Shown here in pieces: positions 1 to 8,977 of a stretch of 40,340 nucleotides of DNA; the stretch's first letter is position 1, and each line of letters begins with the position of its first letter. The notes under the pieces are model-generated. The model saw nothing but the letters and a program-made list of their open reading frames with translations, did not search any database and was not told where the DNA came from. A program made the position numbers and the translations under genes. The DNA comes from Acidimicrobiales bacterium (GTDB lineage: Bacteria > Actinomycetota > Acidimicrobiia > Acidimicrobiales > SZUA-35), in NCBI GenBank assembly GCA_024638815.1, contig JAHEJM010000026.1, positions 1 to 40,340 of the forward strand, in the 5' to 3' direction.

Positions 1-2
1 CC

Positions 3-614
3 CGGCAAATCGCAGCCCTGCTGCTCGGCTCCAGCCTCATCGGGCTCGGGGTGTCGCTGTTCGTGCGGGCCGGCCTGGGCGTTCCCGCCTATGACGTGCT
101 GCTGACCGCCCTGCGGGATCGTCTGGGACTATCGCTGGGCCAGGCCGGCTGGCTGTTCACCGGGCTGCTGTTCGTCGTTGCCAGCCTGCTCGGTCAGCGG
201 CCCCGAACGTCGGCCCTGGCCTACATCCTGGCCAACGGCATCGCCGTCGACACGTTCATTCATCTGATCCGGTCCCCGGATCAAATGGCGGTCCGGATCG
301 GGTTCGTCGTACTCGGCACGCTGGCCATTGCTGCTGCCATCTCCCTCATCCTTCATGTCGGACTGTCGGGTGGAGCGTTCGAACTGCTGATGCGGGCCGG
401 TGAGCAGCGGGGCCTCAATCGATTCCACGTTCGCACCGGTCTCGAGATGTCGGTGATTGTGGCCGGTGTGGCTCTGGGCGGTGACATCGGCCCGGCCACT
501 GCTGTGTACGTGGTGGCCATGAGTCCCACCCTGCGAGCCCTGCAGATGGCGTTGAGCGACCATCGCAACGGCCGTCACCTTCGGCTCCTGAGCGAGCAGG
601 CGAACACCCGATAG
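3..614 (+). CDS. YczE/YitT-like integral membrane protein, 5' end cut by window edge
   Basis: The reading frame is already open at base 3 and ends with TAG at 612-614, so the true start lies outside the window. The translation is a multi-pass membrane protein with about five hydrophobic segments. Early in the sequence is a stretch around VRAGLGVPAYDVLL, which resembles the conserved first loop of the YczE/BCR-YitT family (typically LGVSPWDVL). A second conserved region, FHVRTGLEMSVIVAGVALGGDIGPATAV, also fits. Family members are poorly characterised inner-membrane proteins, and no substrate can be inferred. The GTG at 51 could be read as a start, but the upstream codons continue the same hydrophobic helix, so it is probably internal. 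The gene lies just upstream of a TetR regulator in the same direction, which may control it. Family assignment is moderate; membrane location is strong. Confidence 0.7.
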   Translation, partial: RQIAALLLGSSLIGLGVSLFVRAGLGVPAYDVLLTALRDRLGLSLGQAGWLFTGLLFVVASLLGQRPRTSALAYILANGIAVDTFIHLIRSPDQMAVRIGFVVLGTLAIAAAISLILHVGLSGGAFELLMRAGEQRGLNRFHVRTGLEMSVIVAGVALGGDIGPATAVYVVAMSPTLRALQMALSDHRNGRHLRLLSEQANTR

Positions 615-736
615 GACCCCGGGAGGGCTGTCATAGGGCACCGGTAGGTTTGTCACAGGACACCGGACAATGGCGTCAGACTCGGCCCATCGCCGGGGAT
701 GACCGCCGTCGATGGTCGCCGACTACGATTCAAACC

Positions 737-1417
737 ATGACCGACAAACGCCGTGGTCCCGACCTGGGGTGGTTCAGCCCGGAGCGCCGCGTCCAGGCGC
801 TCAAGAATCAGGCCGCCATGCTGGACGCCGCCCAGGACCTGATCTTCCAGAACGGGGTGGCGGCCACAACGGTGGCCGACGTGGCCAAGAAGGCCGGCAG
901 CTCGGTCAGCACCATCTACCGATACTTCGAGGACAAGCAGTCGATGGTCAACGCCGTCTTCGACCGGGTCGCCGAGGAGACGCTGGCCACGGTGATCGCC
1001 CTCGTCGACCCGGGCCGCTGGGCCGGGTCCACTCTGGGCGACGTGCTCGAGGGCTATATTCGGTTCTCGTTGTCCACTGGTCGGGAACAACGGCGGCTGC
1101 GATCGATCGGCCGGGAGTTGACCGACATGAACCGGTTGACCCGCGAGCGGTTCGACGCCGCCGAACGCCAGAGTGAGATCGGTTTGTCGAGCCTGCTGTT
1201 GGCCCGTCAGGAGGAGATCGGTCATCCCGATCCCGAGGTGGCGGTGGCCTTCGTGTTGGAACAACTGTCGGCCATGATCGAGCGGCGGGTCGAGCCCCAC
1301 GCCGGAGTGGGCAATCGGCGGCCCAAGCTGGCGAGCTACGACGACGAACAGTTCGTGACCGAAGCGTTGCGGTCGGTCTGCGCCTACCTCGACACCCCCT
1401 TTCCCGCCGACGACTGA
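737..1417 (+). CDS. TetR/AcrR family transcriptional regulator
   Basis: A 226-residue protein with a classic TetR N-terminal helix-turn-helix at about residues 25-70. It has an amphipathic helix 1 (MLDAAQDLIFQNGVAATTV), then ADVAKKAGSSVSTIYRYFEDKQSMVNAVF, in which the YRYFEDK segment is the TetR hallmark. The C-terminal part is a helical ligand/dimerisation domain with no recognisable ligand signature. The frame is open from a GTG at 650, but the ATG at 737 is preferred because the 29 extra codons are low in hydrophobicity and unlike the family, whereas MTDKRRGP leads directly into the DNA-binding domain. It probably represses its own gene and neighbours. Its target is unknown; the YczE-like gene upstream and the patatin-like gene downstream are candidates. 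Confidence 0.9.
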   Translation: MTDKRRGPDLGWFSPERRVQALKNQAAMLDAAQDLIFQNGVAATTVADVAKKAGSSVSTIYRYFEDKQSMVNAVFDRVAEETLATVIALVDPGRWAGSTLGDVLEGYIRFSLSTGREQRRLRSIGRELTDMNRLTRERFDAAERQSEIGLSSLLLARQEEIGHPDPEVAVAFVLEQLSAMIERRVEPHAGVGNRRPKLASYDDEQFVTEALRSVCAYLDTPFPADD

Positions 1418-1442
1418 GGCCCGGACCACGACCGGGAGCCTC
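1416..1442 (+). terminator. possible hairpin terminator after the TetR gene
   Basis: GAGGC-CCGG (1416-1424) pairs with CCGG-(GA)-GCCTC (1432-1442) across a 7-base loop, giving nine base pairs with a two-base bulge. It overlaps the stop codon. No strong T-run follows, so termination is only possible. Confidence 0.35.
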
Positions 1443-1544
1443 GAGGTTGTATCATCTCGGCGCTGCTCCCGTCGGTTGACGAACGTACGGTTCAGGCTCC
1501 GTCACGGGGGGAGTCGGGACCCGGGGGGATGAAGGGGGCACGCC

Positions 1545-4544
1545 ATGAGCCGGTCGACGTGGTTCGACCAGTTGTCGCTCGACTACAGCCGTCATCGGGG
1601 CCGGGCCGTGGCTCGGTTCTTCGTCTGGCTGACCGGGCTGGCCGCCGCCGTCGTGGGCAGCCACCGACTCCTGTTCAGCGGCTCCGGAACCTGCCAACCC
1701 GACACCCTGCGCATTCCCTTGGCGGCGCTGGATGAAATCCCCGAGAACCGGTTCGCCCAACGATGCGAGCTGGAGGTGGTGCAGGAAACGCTGATCCGCG
1801 ATGGCCTCTGGGCCACCGTCTATCTAGTGGGTGCCGGCCTGGTCCTGACCGTCTGGTGGTCGAGTTCGTGGGACGACGAACCGGGCCTGGCCCGACTACC
1901 GGGTCGGGTGTTCGCCCTCCTCGCCGGCGGCGCCCTACTGGTGACGGGCCCGGCCAACGCGGTCACCCGGTTGATCCTGGACGAACAGTTCGGCGGTGAT
2001 TTCGAGTTGGGCTGGGCGTCGGCCATCTCCGCCATGGCCTGGGTTCGCTGGCTGCTGACCGGAGTACTGGCCGCCGCCCTGATTACCGTGCTGGTGGCGT
2101 GGCTGCGGCGCTCGGCCAGCGAGCTGTGGCGATGGGGGTTCGACAAGGCCGCGCCCGAGAGCTACACCCCGCCGTCGCCTGTCTGGAGCCCGGACACGGT
2201 GACCAGACCCGACTTCGCCGTGTGTCTGTCGGGCGGCGGTATTCGATCGGCCGCCTTCGGCCTGGGTGCGCTGTCGGCTCTGGAGGAGACCGAGGTTACC
2301 GTGATCGGGGACGGCACCGACACCGACCGCTCCGTCGAGACCGACACCGGACCGAACGACCGGCCCGGCAACCCCTACGACACACCGGGCGGCGCCACCC
2401 ACGGCCTGCTTGGCACGGCCGACATCCTGGCCAGCGTGTCCGGTGGCGGCTACGCCGCCGCGGCCTGGCGTATCGCCGTCGGAGCCGAGCGGTCGGAGGC
2501 GGCGGAGCGGCCCATTCTCGGCAATCCCAACCATCTGGGCGGCGGCGCCCGGTCGCCGATGATGCCGCTGGTCAGCCGGCCCGACACCCCGACCCGGCAT
2601 CTGCTTCGGCGGCTCGTCGATCGCCGCGACTACCTGGCCAGTGGCCGGGGCGGGACGCCGGTCACCGCAGCCTGGATGCTGATCGAGCTGGTGTGGCATG
2701 TGGGCCTCCTGGTCACCGTAGTCGGTCTGGTGGCGTGGCCGATCGGCCGCCTCATTCGGACTCCGATCATCACCTCTCCCGACGGCTCGATCCTGTATGG
2801 GCGGCTGGCCACGCCGGCCATGCTGGTGTTCGTCGTGCTGGCGCTGGTGCTGGTGGCCCGGTCGTTCACCAACCAGGGCCCTCGCCGCACCGCGTGCAAC
2901 TACATCGCCACCGGCGTCGGTCTACTGGGTCTGGGGTTGTTGACTCTGCTGGTCATCATTCCGTGGACGGTGAAGGAACTGATCCCGGCATTGGGCGAAC
3001 TCCTGCCCGGAGGACCGGGCGCCACCTCCACGGTGGCCACCATCCTCAGCGGCGGTGTGGTGGCCACAATCCTGCGCGTCCTCCAGGCCCCGCTCAAGAC
3101 CTACGCCGCCTACCTCGGTGGTGCGCTGTTGGCGGTCGGGCTGGTGCTGTTCGGCGGACTGGTCTCGCTCCACGCCTCCTCCGACGACAAGATGTTCTCG
3201 GGTGGCTGGACGACCTGGACCGTCCTGGTCATGGGCTATGTGCTGATCCTCAGTACGGCCAATCCCGACCTGTGGTCGTTGCATCCCATCTACCGACGCC
3301 GGTTGGCGTCGACCTTCGCCAACCGCCACACCGACGACGGCTGGACATCACTGGCCACCAAGGCGGATCATCTACCCCTGTCGGCCTACGGCCACGCTCC
3401 GGGCCCGAAGCCGCTGATCTGCGCCGTGGCCGCCCGCCGGGACCGGACCAACACCGGTGTTCCGGTCGTGTCGATGACGTTCGATCCCGACTATGTGGTG
3501 GTCCACCCCGGCCCCGGTCGGGATTCGGCGGCCATCGAGACCGCGGCCTACGAGAAGATCTTCGCCAATCGACTCCGGGCCCGGTGGCTGGCCAGTGTCA
3601 TGGGGCTGGCCGCCATGTCGGGCGCAGCGGTCGCCCCATCGCTGGGCCGAATGAGCATGGGGTCGACCAACGCCCTGATCGCCGCCCTCAACCTGCGGCT
3701 CGGAGTGTGGATGCCCAATCCGCTCTACCAGCGAGGTCGGCGACCGGGAACCCAGATGCTGTCGATGTTCAAAGAGATCCTGGGTCGCTTCGAGCTGACC
3801 GACCCCAACGTCTACGTAGCCGATGGAGGCCATTGGGAGAATCTGGCTCTGGTCGAACTCGTCCGACGGCGCAGCAGGCGCATCATCTCGGTCGACGCCT
3901 CGGCCGACGAGCCCCATAGTTTCTCCGCCCTGTTGGAGGCCATCGAATTGGCCCTGGTGGAATGTGGGGCCACGGTGACCGTGCTCGACGGCGGACTGGT
4001 GGCCATGCGGCCGGAGGAGGCGGTCCGGCCGGTCAAGAACTGGTGTCGGGCCGACATCAGCTACGACGACGGCACCACCGGTCGGCTGCTGTATGTGAAG
4101 GCCCAGGCCAGCGACGCCATGCCGCTGGATGTCCTGCGCTACTCCAAGGAGGACCCGGCGTTTCCCAACTATCCGACGGCCAACCAGTTCCTCAAGGAGG
4201 CCGAGTTCTGCAATCTCAGCATTCTCGGCCGGGAATCGATCATCAAGGCGCTGCAGGAGTACCGCCGCTGGCTGTTTGCGCCCGACACCGAGCCCGAACC
4301 GCAGGCGCCGGGGCCTGAGCCGGACATCGACCTCGAGGCGCACCGCCGCCACCTCGACCGCCCGGTCCTCGTTCCATCGGTCGAGCCCGGTCCGTACCGG
4401 GACCCGACTCCCATCGGGGGCAAGGTCTTCACCGTGGACGAGATCCCGGAGCCCCGCTCCGGCCCCACGGCGCCCACCATCACCCTCACCCGCACCTCGT
4501 CCCCGCAATCATCACCATCGGCGGTGCCCGGCAACGTCCGCTGA
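1545..4544 (+). CDS. large membrane-embedded patatin-like phospholipase domain protein
   Basis: A 999-residue protein. The N-terminal ~190 residues hold about four transmembrane helices. A patatin core then begins: the oxyanion loop S229-G-G-G-I-R234 and the nucleophile motif S-V-S299-G-G. A second membrane block of about five helices follows at roughly residues 375-575. The catalytic aspartate motif comes only at D760-G-G in VADGGHWENLALVELVRRRSRRIISVDAS, a typical patatin D-G-G strand. Ser299 and Asp760 therefore form the expected Ser-Asp dyad but are separated by about 460 residues. The C-terminal ~110 residues are Pro/Glu-rich and probably disordered. Family members are acyl hydrolases acting on phospholipids or other lipids; the substrate here is unknown. 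The start has AGGGGG six bases upstream of ATG 1545. It is flanked by a TetR gene and a gamma-glutamyltransferase gene, both on the same strand, with no obvious functional link. Confidence 0.85.
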   Translation: MSRSTWFDQLSLDYSRHRGRAVARFFVWLTGLAAAVVGSHRLLFSGSGTCQPDTLRIPLAALDEIPENRFAQRCELEVVQETLIRDGLWATVYLVGAGLVLTVWWSSSWDDEPGLARLPGRVFALLAGGALLVTGPANAVTRLILDEQFGGDFELGWASAISAMAWVRWLLTGVLAAALITVLVAWLRRSASELWRWGFDKAAPESYTPPSPVWSPDTVTRPDFAVCLSGGGIRSAAFGLGALSALEETEVTVIGDGTDTDRSVETDTGPNDRPGNPYDTPGGATHGLLGTADILASVSGGGYAAAAWRIAVGAERSEAAERPILGNPNHLGGGARSPMMPLVSRPDTPTRHLLRRLVDRRDYLASGRGGTPVTAAWMLIELVWHVGLLVTVVGLVAWPIGRLIRTPIITSPDGSILYGRLATPAMLVFVVLALVLVARSFTNQGPRRTACNYIATGVGLLGLGLLTLLVIIPWTVKELIPALGELLPGGPGATSTVATILSGGVVATILRVLQAPLKTYAAYLGGALLAVGLVLFGGLVSLHASSDDKMFSGGWTTWTVLVMGYVLILSTANPDLWSLHPIYRRRLASTFANRHTDDGWTSLATKADHLPLSAYGHAPGPKPLICAVAARRDRTNTGVPVVSMTFDPDYVVVHPGPGRDSAAIETAAYEKIFANRLRARWLASVMGLAAMSGAAVAPSLGRMSMGSTNALIAALNLRLGVWMPNPLYQRGRRPGTQMLSMFKEILGRFELTDPNVYVADGGHWENLALVELVRRRSRRIISVDASADEPHSFSALLEAIELALVECGATVTVLDGGLVAMRPEEAVRPVKNWCRADISYDDGTTGRLLYVKAQASDAMPLDVLRYSKEDPAFPNYPTANQFLKEAEFCNLSILGRESIIKALQEYRRWLFAPDTEPEPQAPGPEPDIDLEAHRRHLDRPVLVPSVEPGPYRDPTPIGGKVFTVDEIPEPRSGPTAPTITLTRTSSPQSSPSAVPGNVR

Positions 4545-4658
4545 CGGCGCGGCCGAGGGCCCGGCTCGACGGGCCGCCCATCCGCTGGACCGGTCGAGGG
4601 CCGCCGACTAGGATCGGGCGAGCATTGGCGTAGGTGGATACACGAAAGCGGGACCTTA

Positions 4659-6452
4659 ATGCGTCTACTACTGAAACACCGGCTGGCTGTGGCCCTCATC
4701 GCCATCGTCACCCTTCTCGGTCTGGTCGCCCCGACCCCGGCGACCGCGGTGCCCGACGAGCCGGACAAGCAGGCCGTGGCCATCGGCGACGGTGGGGCGG
4801 TGGCATCGGTCGATCCCCTGGCCACCGATGCCGGATTGGCCGTGCTGCGCAGCGGCGGGAACGCCATCGACGCCGCAGTGGCCACCGCAGCCGTCCTGGG
4901 GGTGACCGACCCGTTCTCGGCCGGCATCGGCGGTGGCGGCTTCATGGTCATCTACTTGGCCGACGAGGACCGCGTGGTCACCATCGACGGGCGGGAGGAG
5001 GCTCCCGACGACCCGAACTTCGACGAGGACGTCTTCTTGGAGGACGGCGTGCCCATCCCGTTCTTCCCCGAACGAATCACCAGCGGCCTGGCCGTCGGCG
5101 TACCCGGCACGTTCGCCACCTGGGTTCGGGCCCTGGAGGACTACGGCACCATCTCGTTGGCCCAGGCCCTCCAGCCGGGGCGGGTGGTGGCCCAAAGCGG
5201 GTTCATCGTCGACGAGACGTTCGCCGGTCAGACTGCGGGCAACCAGGAACGGTTCAGCGCCTTCACCTCGACCAGCGAGCTCTTCCTCCCCGGTGGCGAG
5301 GTCCCGGCCGTCGGTTCCCGGTTCCGCAACCCCGACCTGGCCCGCACCTACCACCTGCTGCAGCGGGAGGGCTTCGACGGCTTCTACACCGGTGAGCTGG
5401 CGGCCGAGATCGCCGACACGGTGCAGAACCCGCCCACGGTGGCCGCGCCCCCGTTCACCGTACGGCCAGGCCTGATGACCACCCCCGATCTGGAGTCCTA
5501 CGATGTGCTCCGGCCCGAGCCGACGATGAACGAGTACCGGGGCTACGAGGTCTACGGCATGGGTCCGCCCTCGTCCGGCGGCATCACCGTGGGTGAATCC
5601 CTCAACATCCTCGAGAACTTCGATCTGAGCTCGGCGTCCGACGTCGATCGTTGGCATCTGCTCCTGGAGGCCACGGCCACCGCCTTCGCCGACCGCAACG
5701 CCTATATCGGTGACGATCGGCCCCAGTACAACTACGTGCCCACCGCCGGGCTGTTGTCCCAGGACTTCGCCGATGTGCGGGCCGGCACCATCGATCCCAC
5801 GATTGCGGCGCCCAAGCCGGTGTCACCGGGCAACCCGTGCCCGTTCGACGGCAACCCCTCGCTGTGCGTGCCCGACGACGACGCGGTGGACGGCCCGGCC
5901 GGTAACTCGACCACCCACCTGGTCACCGCCGACCAGTGGGGCAATGTGGTGTCCTACACCCTCACCATCGAGTCCACCGGCGGCAGCGGCATCGTGGTCC
6001 CGGGCCGGGGTTTCCTGCTCAACAATGAGCTCACCGACTTCAACTCCACCGGCGACGGGCCCAACCTGCCCCAGCCGGGCAAACGGCCCCGCAGCTCGAT
6101 GAGCCCGACCATCGTGCTCGACGGCGGCGAGCCGTTCCTGGCCGTGGGCACACCCGGGGGCTCGACGATCATCACCACCGTGGTCGAGTTGCTGGTCAAC
6201 CGCATCGACGCCGGTCTGAGCCTGCCCGAGGCCATCGCCGCTCCCCGAGCGACCCAGCGCAACACCACCACGGTCGGGGCCGAGGCCGACTTCAGAGCCA
6301 CGCTGGGCGCCGGGCTGGAGGCTCGGGGGCATGTGTTCAGCGACAGAGCCGAGATCGGGGCGGCCACCGGACTGGAGATCCTGCCCGATGGCAACATTCT
6401 GGCCGCCGCCGAACCGACCCGACGGGGTGGAGGCGACGCCGGGGCCAACTAA
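4659..6452 (+). CDS. ggt: secreted gamma-glutamyltransferase precursor
   Basis: A 597-residue Ntn-hydrolase of the gamma-glutamyltranspeptidase family, the usual family length. Residues 1-31 form a signal peptide (KHRLAVALIAIVTLLGLV, then an AxA-type site), so it acts outside the membrane. Conserved landmarks include LRSGGNAIDAAVATAAVLGV near the N-terminus, SAGIGGGGFM, and the small-subunit start N-S-T418-T-H. Thr418 should become the catalytic N-terminal threonine after autoprocessing into large and small subunits. FLLNNELTDF, PGKRPRSSMSPTIV and GTPGGSTI, all typical of the small subunit, follow. The enzyme cleaves or transfers the gamma-glutamyl group of glutathione and related amides. Transcription probably ends at the strong palindrome just downstream. 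The ribosome-binding site is weak. High confidence in family; the physiological substrate is not shown. Confidence 0.93.
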   Translation: MRLLLKHRLAVALIAIVTLLGLVAPTPATAVPDEPDKQAVAIGDGGAVASVDPLATDAGLAVLRSGGNAIDAAVATAAVLGVTDPFSAGIGGGGFMVIYLADEDRVVTIDGREEAPDDPNFDEDVFLEDGVPIPFFPERITSGLAVGVPGTFATWVRALEDYGTISLAQALQPGRVVAQSGFIVDETFAGQTAGNQERFSAFTSTSELFLPGGEVPAVGSRFRNPDLARTYHLLQREGFDGFYTGELAAEIADTVQNPPTVAAPPFTVRPGLMTTPDLESYDVLRPEPTMNEYRGYEVYGMGPPSSGGITVGESLNILENFDLSSASDVDRWHLLLEATATAFADRNAYIGDDRPQYNYVPTAGLLSQDFADVRAGTIDPTIAAPKPVSPGNPCPFDGNPSLCVPDDDAVDGPAGNSTTHLVTADQWGNVVSYTLTIESTGGSGIVVPGRGFLLNNELTDFNSTGDGPNLPQPGKRPRSSMSPTIVLDGGEPFLAVGTPGGSTIITTVVELLVNRIDAGLSLPEAIAAPRATQRNTTTVGAEADFRATLGAGLEARGHVFSDRAEIGAATGLEILPDGNILAAAEPTRRGGGDAGAN

Positions 6453-6500
6453 CCGGCAGATCCGGCACCGCAGCCGGTCCATCCTCCCACCCCCTTTCCG

Positions 6501-6550
6501 AACTTTGAGCGTCCGGCGACCCACAGACGGGTCATTGGACGCTCAAAGTT
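6501..6550. terminator. long perfect palindrome between convergent genes, likely bidirectional terminator
   Basis: AACTTTGAGCGTCC (6501-6514) is perfectly complementary to GGACGCTCAAAGTT (6537-6550). A nested GACCC/GGGTC pair (6518-6522 with 6529-6533) lies inside it. The outer A/T-rich arms give a terminal T-stretch on either strand, and the element sits between the convergent ggt and MFS genes, so a bidirectional terminator is the simplest reading. The same 10-mer GCTCAAAGTT occurs once more at 6573-6582. Confidence 0.7.
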
Positions 6551-6606
6551 CCCGGATTGGGGGTCGGCCGGGGCTCAAAGTTCAGGAGGGCGGACGGTTC
6601 CCGGGT

Positions 6607-6636
6607 TTGGGTGGGATCACTTTGGGTGGGATCACT
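6607..6636. repeat. 15-bp tandem duplication at the end of the MFS gene
   Basis: TTGGGTGGGATCACT is present twice in tandem (6607-6621 and 6622-6636). The second copy contains the TGA stop of the MFS gene on the minus strand, so the duplication adds a second in-frame TGA just behind the first. Confidence 0.7.
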
Positions 6637-8053
6637 CCCGGGTGGCGGCCACGTCGGCCTCGTTGATCCTGAGCGCCCACAGGGCCGACGGTATGAACAG
6701 GGCGCCGCTGACCAGGAAGGCGATGCGGTAGGCGTCGAGCCCGAGATCGAGGCGCAGGGCCGAAGTCAGGATGGTGGCCACGACGGCCGTCCCCACCGCC
6801 GAGGCCATCTGGCGCTGGGTGGTGAAGATCGACACCGCCCGCCCGGTCTGGGCCAGCGACATGGTGGCGTAGGCCGCGGTCTGAATGGTGACGAACATGG
6901 TACCGATGACCAGCCCCCGGGCGAAGGTGCCGAGCCGCATGATCCACAAGCCGGTGTCATCGCCGACGAAGGCGAACATGACCGAGACCAGCCCGGCGGC
7001 GACGCAACCAACGAAGAGGTTGGCTCGAGCCCCAAACCGTTTATAGGCCCGCTTGGCGAACAGGTTGGACGTCACGAAAATGCCGATGGCCTGGGGCGCC
7101 TGGGTGGTCCCGGACTCGGTGGCGCTGAAATCGCGGTAGGCCTGGAGGTAGAGGGGCAGGACGTAGATCAGGGACAGGAAGGCGCCGTACATGGAGAAAC
7201 CGACCAGATTGACGGTCCGGAAGTGGCGGTCGGCCAGCAGCCGCAAATCGACCAGTGGCTGGTCGAGACCCAGTTCATAGCGAACCAGATAGGCCAGACA
7301 GGCAAGGCCACCGATCAAGGTGCCGAGGATCAGTGGCGACCCCCATCCTTGACGCGGGCCGGACGACAGGGCGAAGAGCACCCCGGCCAGCCCCAGTCCG
7401 GCCAGGGCCAATCCCACGGCGTCCAGCCTGCCGATGCCCTCTTCGGTGTGTTCCTCGAGCCACAGCCAGGCCAAGGTGATGGCCACGATCCCGATGGGGA
7501 CGTTGACGAAGAAGATCCACGGCCACGACAGATTGTCGACCAGGACGCCACCGAGCACGGGACCGATGGACGGCGCCACCACGGCCACCCCGACAACGGC
7601 GGCAGCGGCCCCCGCCCGCTCGTTCTGGGGGAAGGCCCGGTACAGGATGGCGGCCCCCACCGGCATGATCAGCCCGGCCGGAAGTCCCTGGAGCAGGCGA
7701 GCCACCACCAGCCATTGCAGCGACGGGGCCAGCCCGCACAGCACGGAGGTGATGACGAAGCCGATCAGTGCCAGCATGTAGGCCCGCTTGGAACCGAAAC
7801 GATCGGCCACCCAGGCTGCGGCCGGGATGCCGATGGTAAGGGTCAACAGATAGCCGAGTACCACCCATTCGACCTCGTTGGCCGGGACATCGAAGTCGTC
7901 GCCGATGGCGGGAAGGGCCACATTGACCACCGTTGCATCGAGGATCTGCACGAAGACCCCGAGCACGTAGACGACGGTTACTGCCCGCTTGTAGTTGGGA
8001 CGCACCGGCCAGACGGTACCGACCCCCGGGACCGATGACCAAACCGCCGTCAT
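6632..8053 (-). CDS. MFS drug-exporter-like transporter (DHA2, EmrB/QacA type)
   Basis: About 473 residues with some 13-14 hydrophobic helices. The N-terminus VTVVYVLGVFVQILDATVVNVALPAIGDDF carries the D1-type motif LDxTVVNVALP of the 14-helix DHA2 family. W-V-A-D-R-F-G-S-K-R is motif A between helices 2 and 3, and helix 5 carries a motif-C-like GPVLGGVL. These proteins are proton-driven exporters of hydrophobic drugs or metabolites; the substrate cannot be read from the sequence. The frame extends upstream to 8161, but ATG at 8053 leads straight into the short cytoplasmic N-terminus, and the extra 36 codons are Pro/Arg-rich and family-atypical. It is divergent from the alpha/beta hydrolase gene (gap about 73 bases), with which it might share regulation. 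Confidence 0.88.
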   Translation of the reverse strand: MTAVWSSVPGVGTVWPVRPNYKRAVTVVYVLGVFVQILDATVVNVALPAIGDDFDVPANEVEWVVLGYLLTLTIGIPAAAWVADRFGSKRAYMLALIGFVITSVLCGLAPSLQWLVVARLLQGLPAGLIMPVGAAILYRAFPQNERAGAAAAVVGVAVVAPSIGPVLGGVLVDNLSWPWIFFVNVPIGIVAITLAWLWLEEHTEEGIGRLDAVGLALAGLGLAGVLFALSSGPRQGWGSPLILGTLIGGLACLAYLVRYELGLDQPLVDLRLLADRHFRTVNLVGFSMYGAFLSLIYVLPLYLQAYRDFSATESGTTQAPQAIGIFVTSNLFAKRAYKRFGARANLFVGCVAAGLVSVMFAFVGDDTGLWIMRLGTFARGLVIGTMFVTIQTAAYATMSLAQTGRAVSIFTTQRQMASAVGTAVVATILTSALRLDLGLDAYRIAFLVSGALFIPSALWALRINEADVAATRE

Positions 8054-8126
8054 TCCGGGCGCGAGCCGGTCGCGGCACCGGGGGCGACCCGGCGGAGCCT
8101 GACCCGGCCGACGTTTCGGGGACGGA

Positions 8127-8945
8127 GTGGGCACACTGAGTGGCGTGAGCAGCGCCACCATCCATCGCTACGGCGACGATGTCGATCAGTTCGTGCAGTA
8201 CTGGTCTCCGGCCCCCGGCTCGGCTCGCACCCCATCAACCGAGCTGGTACTCATCCACGGCGGATACTGGCGGGCCCGTTACCGCCTCGATCTGATGGAA
8301 CCCATGGCCCACCATCTGTCGCAGCGGGGCCGGCCGGTTGTGAACATCGAGTATCGCCGGATCGGCCAGGCCCCCGACCCGTGGTTCGCGATGGCGTCCG
8401 ACATCGAGGCCGCACTCACCCTGGACCTGGCGACGCTGGAGCCAACTGGCGGGCCCACCGGCTCGGCCGGCGAGATCCGATCCCGGCGCCGTATCCTCAT
8501 CGGCCATTCCGCCGGTGGCCATCTGGCGTTGTGGGCGGCGGCCCAGCCGTGGGCGGCGGCCGCCGACATCGGCGGAGTCGTGGCACTGGCCCCGGTGAGC
8601 GATCTGCTCACGGCCGATGCGCAGCGACTGTCCAACCACGCCACCGCCGAATTGTTCGGACTCGATCCCGACCGCCGTCGAGTCCGACTGCCGGTGGCCT
8701 CGCCTCGACATCTGCTACCGCTCGGTGTTCCCCAGTACGTGATCCACGGGGACCTCGACGACAGTGTCCCCCAGGCCATGTCCGTCGAGTACGCGTCGTC
8801 GGGCCGGGCGGCCGGCGACCGGGTCGAACTCGACACCCCGACCGGCGTCGACCACTTCGACGTCATCGATCCCGGCTCGGACATCTGGCCCATCATCGAG
8901 GCCGCCATCGAGCGACTGGCCGACGCCGATCCCGGTCGGGGCTGA
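8127..8945 (+). CDS. alpha/beta hydrolase, arylformamidase/BD-FAE-like
   Basis: A 272-residue cytoplasmic hydrolase. The segment LVLIHGGYWRARYR carries the HGGYW oxyanion motif seen in kynurenine formamidases and carboxylesterase-like BD-FAE proteins. The nucleophile elbow is G-H-S128-A-G-G, the acid is probably an aspartate in YVIHGDLDDSVP, and the histidine lies in GVDHFDV near the C-terminus, completing the Ser-Asp-His triad in order. A role in tryptophan degradation (N-formylkynurenine hydrolysis) is possible, but no other kynurenine-pathway genes are nearby, so the substrate stays open. GTG at 8127 is taken as start; GTG at 8145 would remove six residues and is nearly as good. Neither has a strong ribosome-binding site. 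It is divergent from the MFS exporter. Confidence 0.8.
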   Translation: MGTLSGVSSATIHRYGDDVDQFVQYWSPAPGSARTPSTELVLIHGGYWRARYRLDLMEPMAHHLSQRGRPVVNIEYRRIGQAPDPWFAMASDIEAALTLDLATLEPTGGPTGSAGEIRSRRRILIGHSAGGHLALWAAAQPWAAAADIGGVVALAPVSDLLTADAQRLSNHATAELFGLDPDRRRVRLPVASPRHLLPLGVPQYVIHGDLDDSVPQAMSVEYASSGRAAGDRVELDTPTGVDHFDVIDPGSDIWPIIEAAIERLADADPGRG

Positions 8946-8977
8946 ACCCGCACCACGCGCTGCTGGGCTAAAAAGGG

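Noticed and set aside
2099..3919. A 606-residue Arg/Pro-rich frame inside the patatin-like gene
   Set aside because: Different frame of a strongly supported gene; biased composition and no motif.
4558..4575. Six-bp GC hairpin between the patatin-like and ggt genes
   Set aside because: Short stem without a T-run; such hairpins are expected by chance at this GC content.
6557..8038. A 493-residue open frame on the plus strand, Gly/His/Asp-rich, opposite the MFS gene
   Set aside because: It is the antisense shadow of a clear membrane transporter; the composition is a by-product of high GC and no domain is visible.
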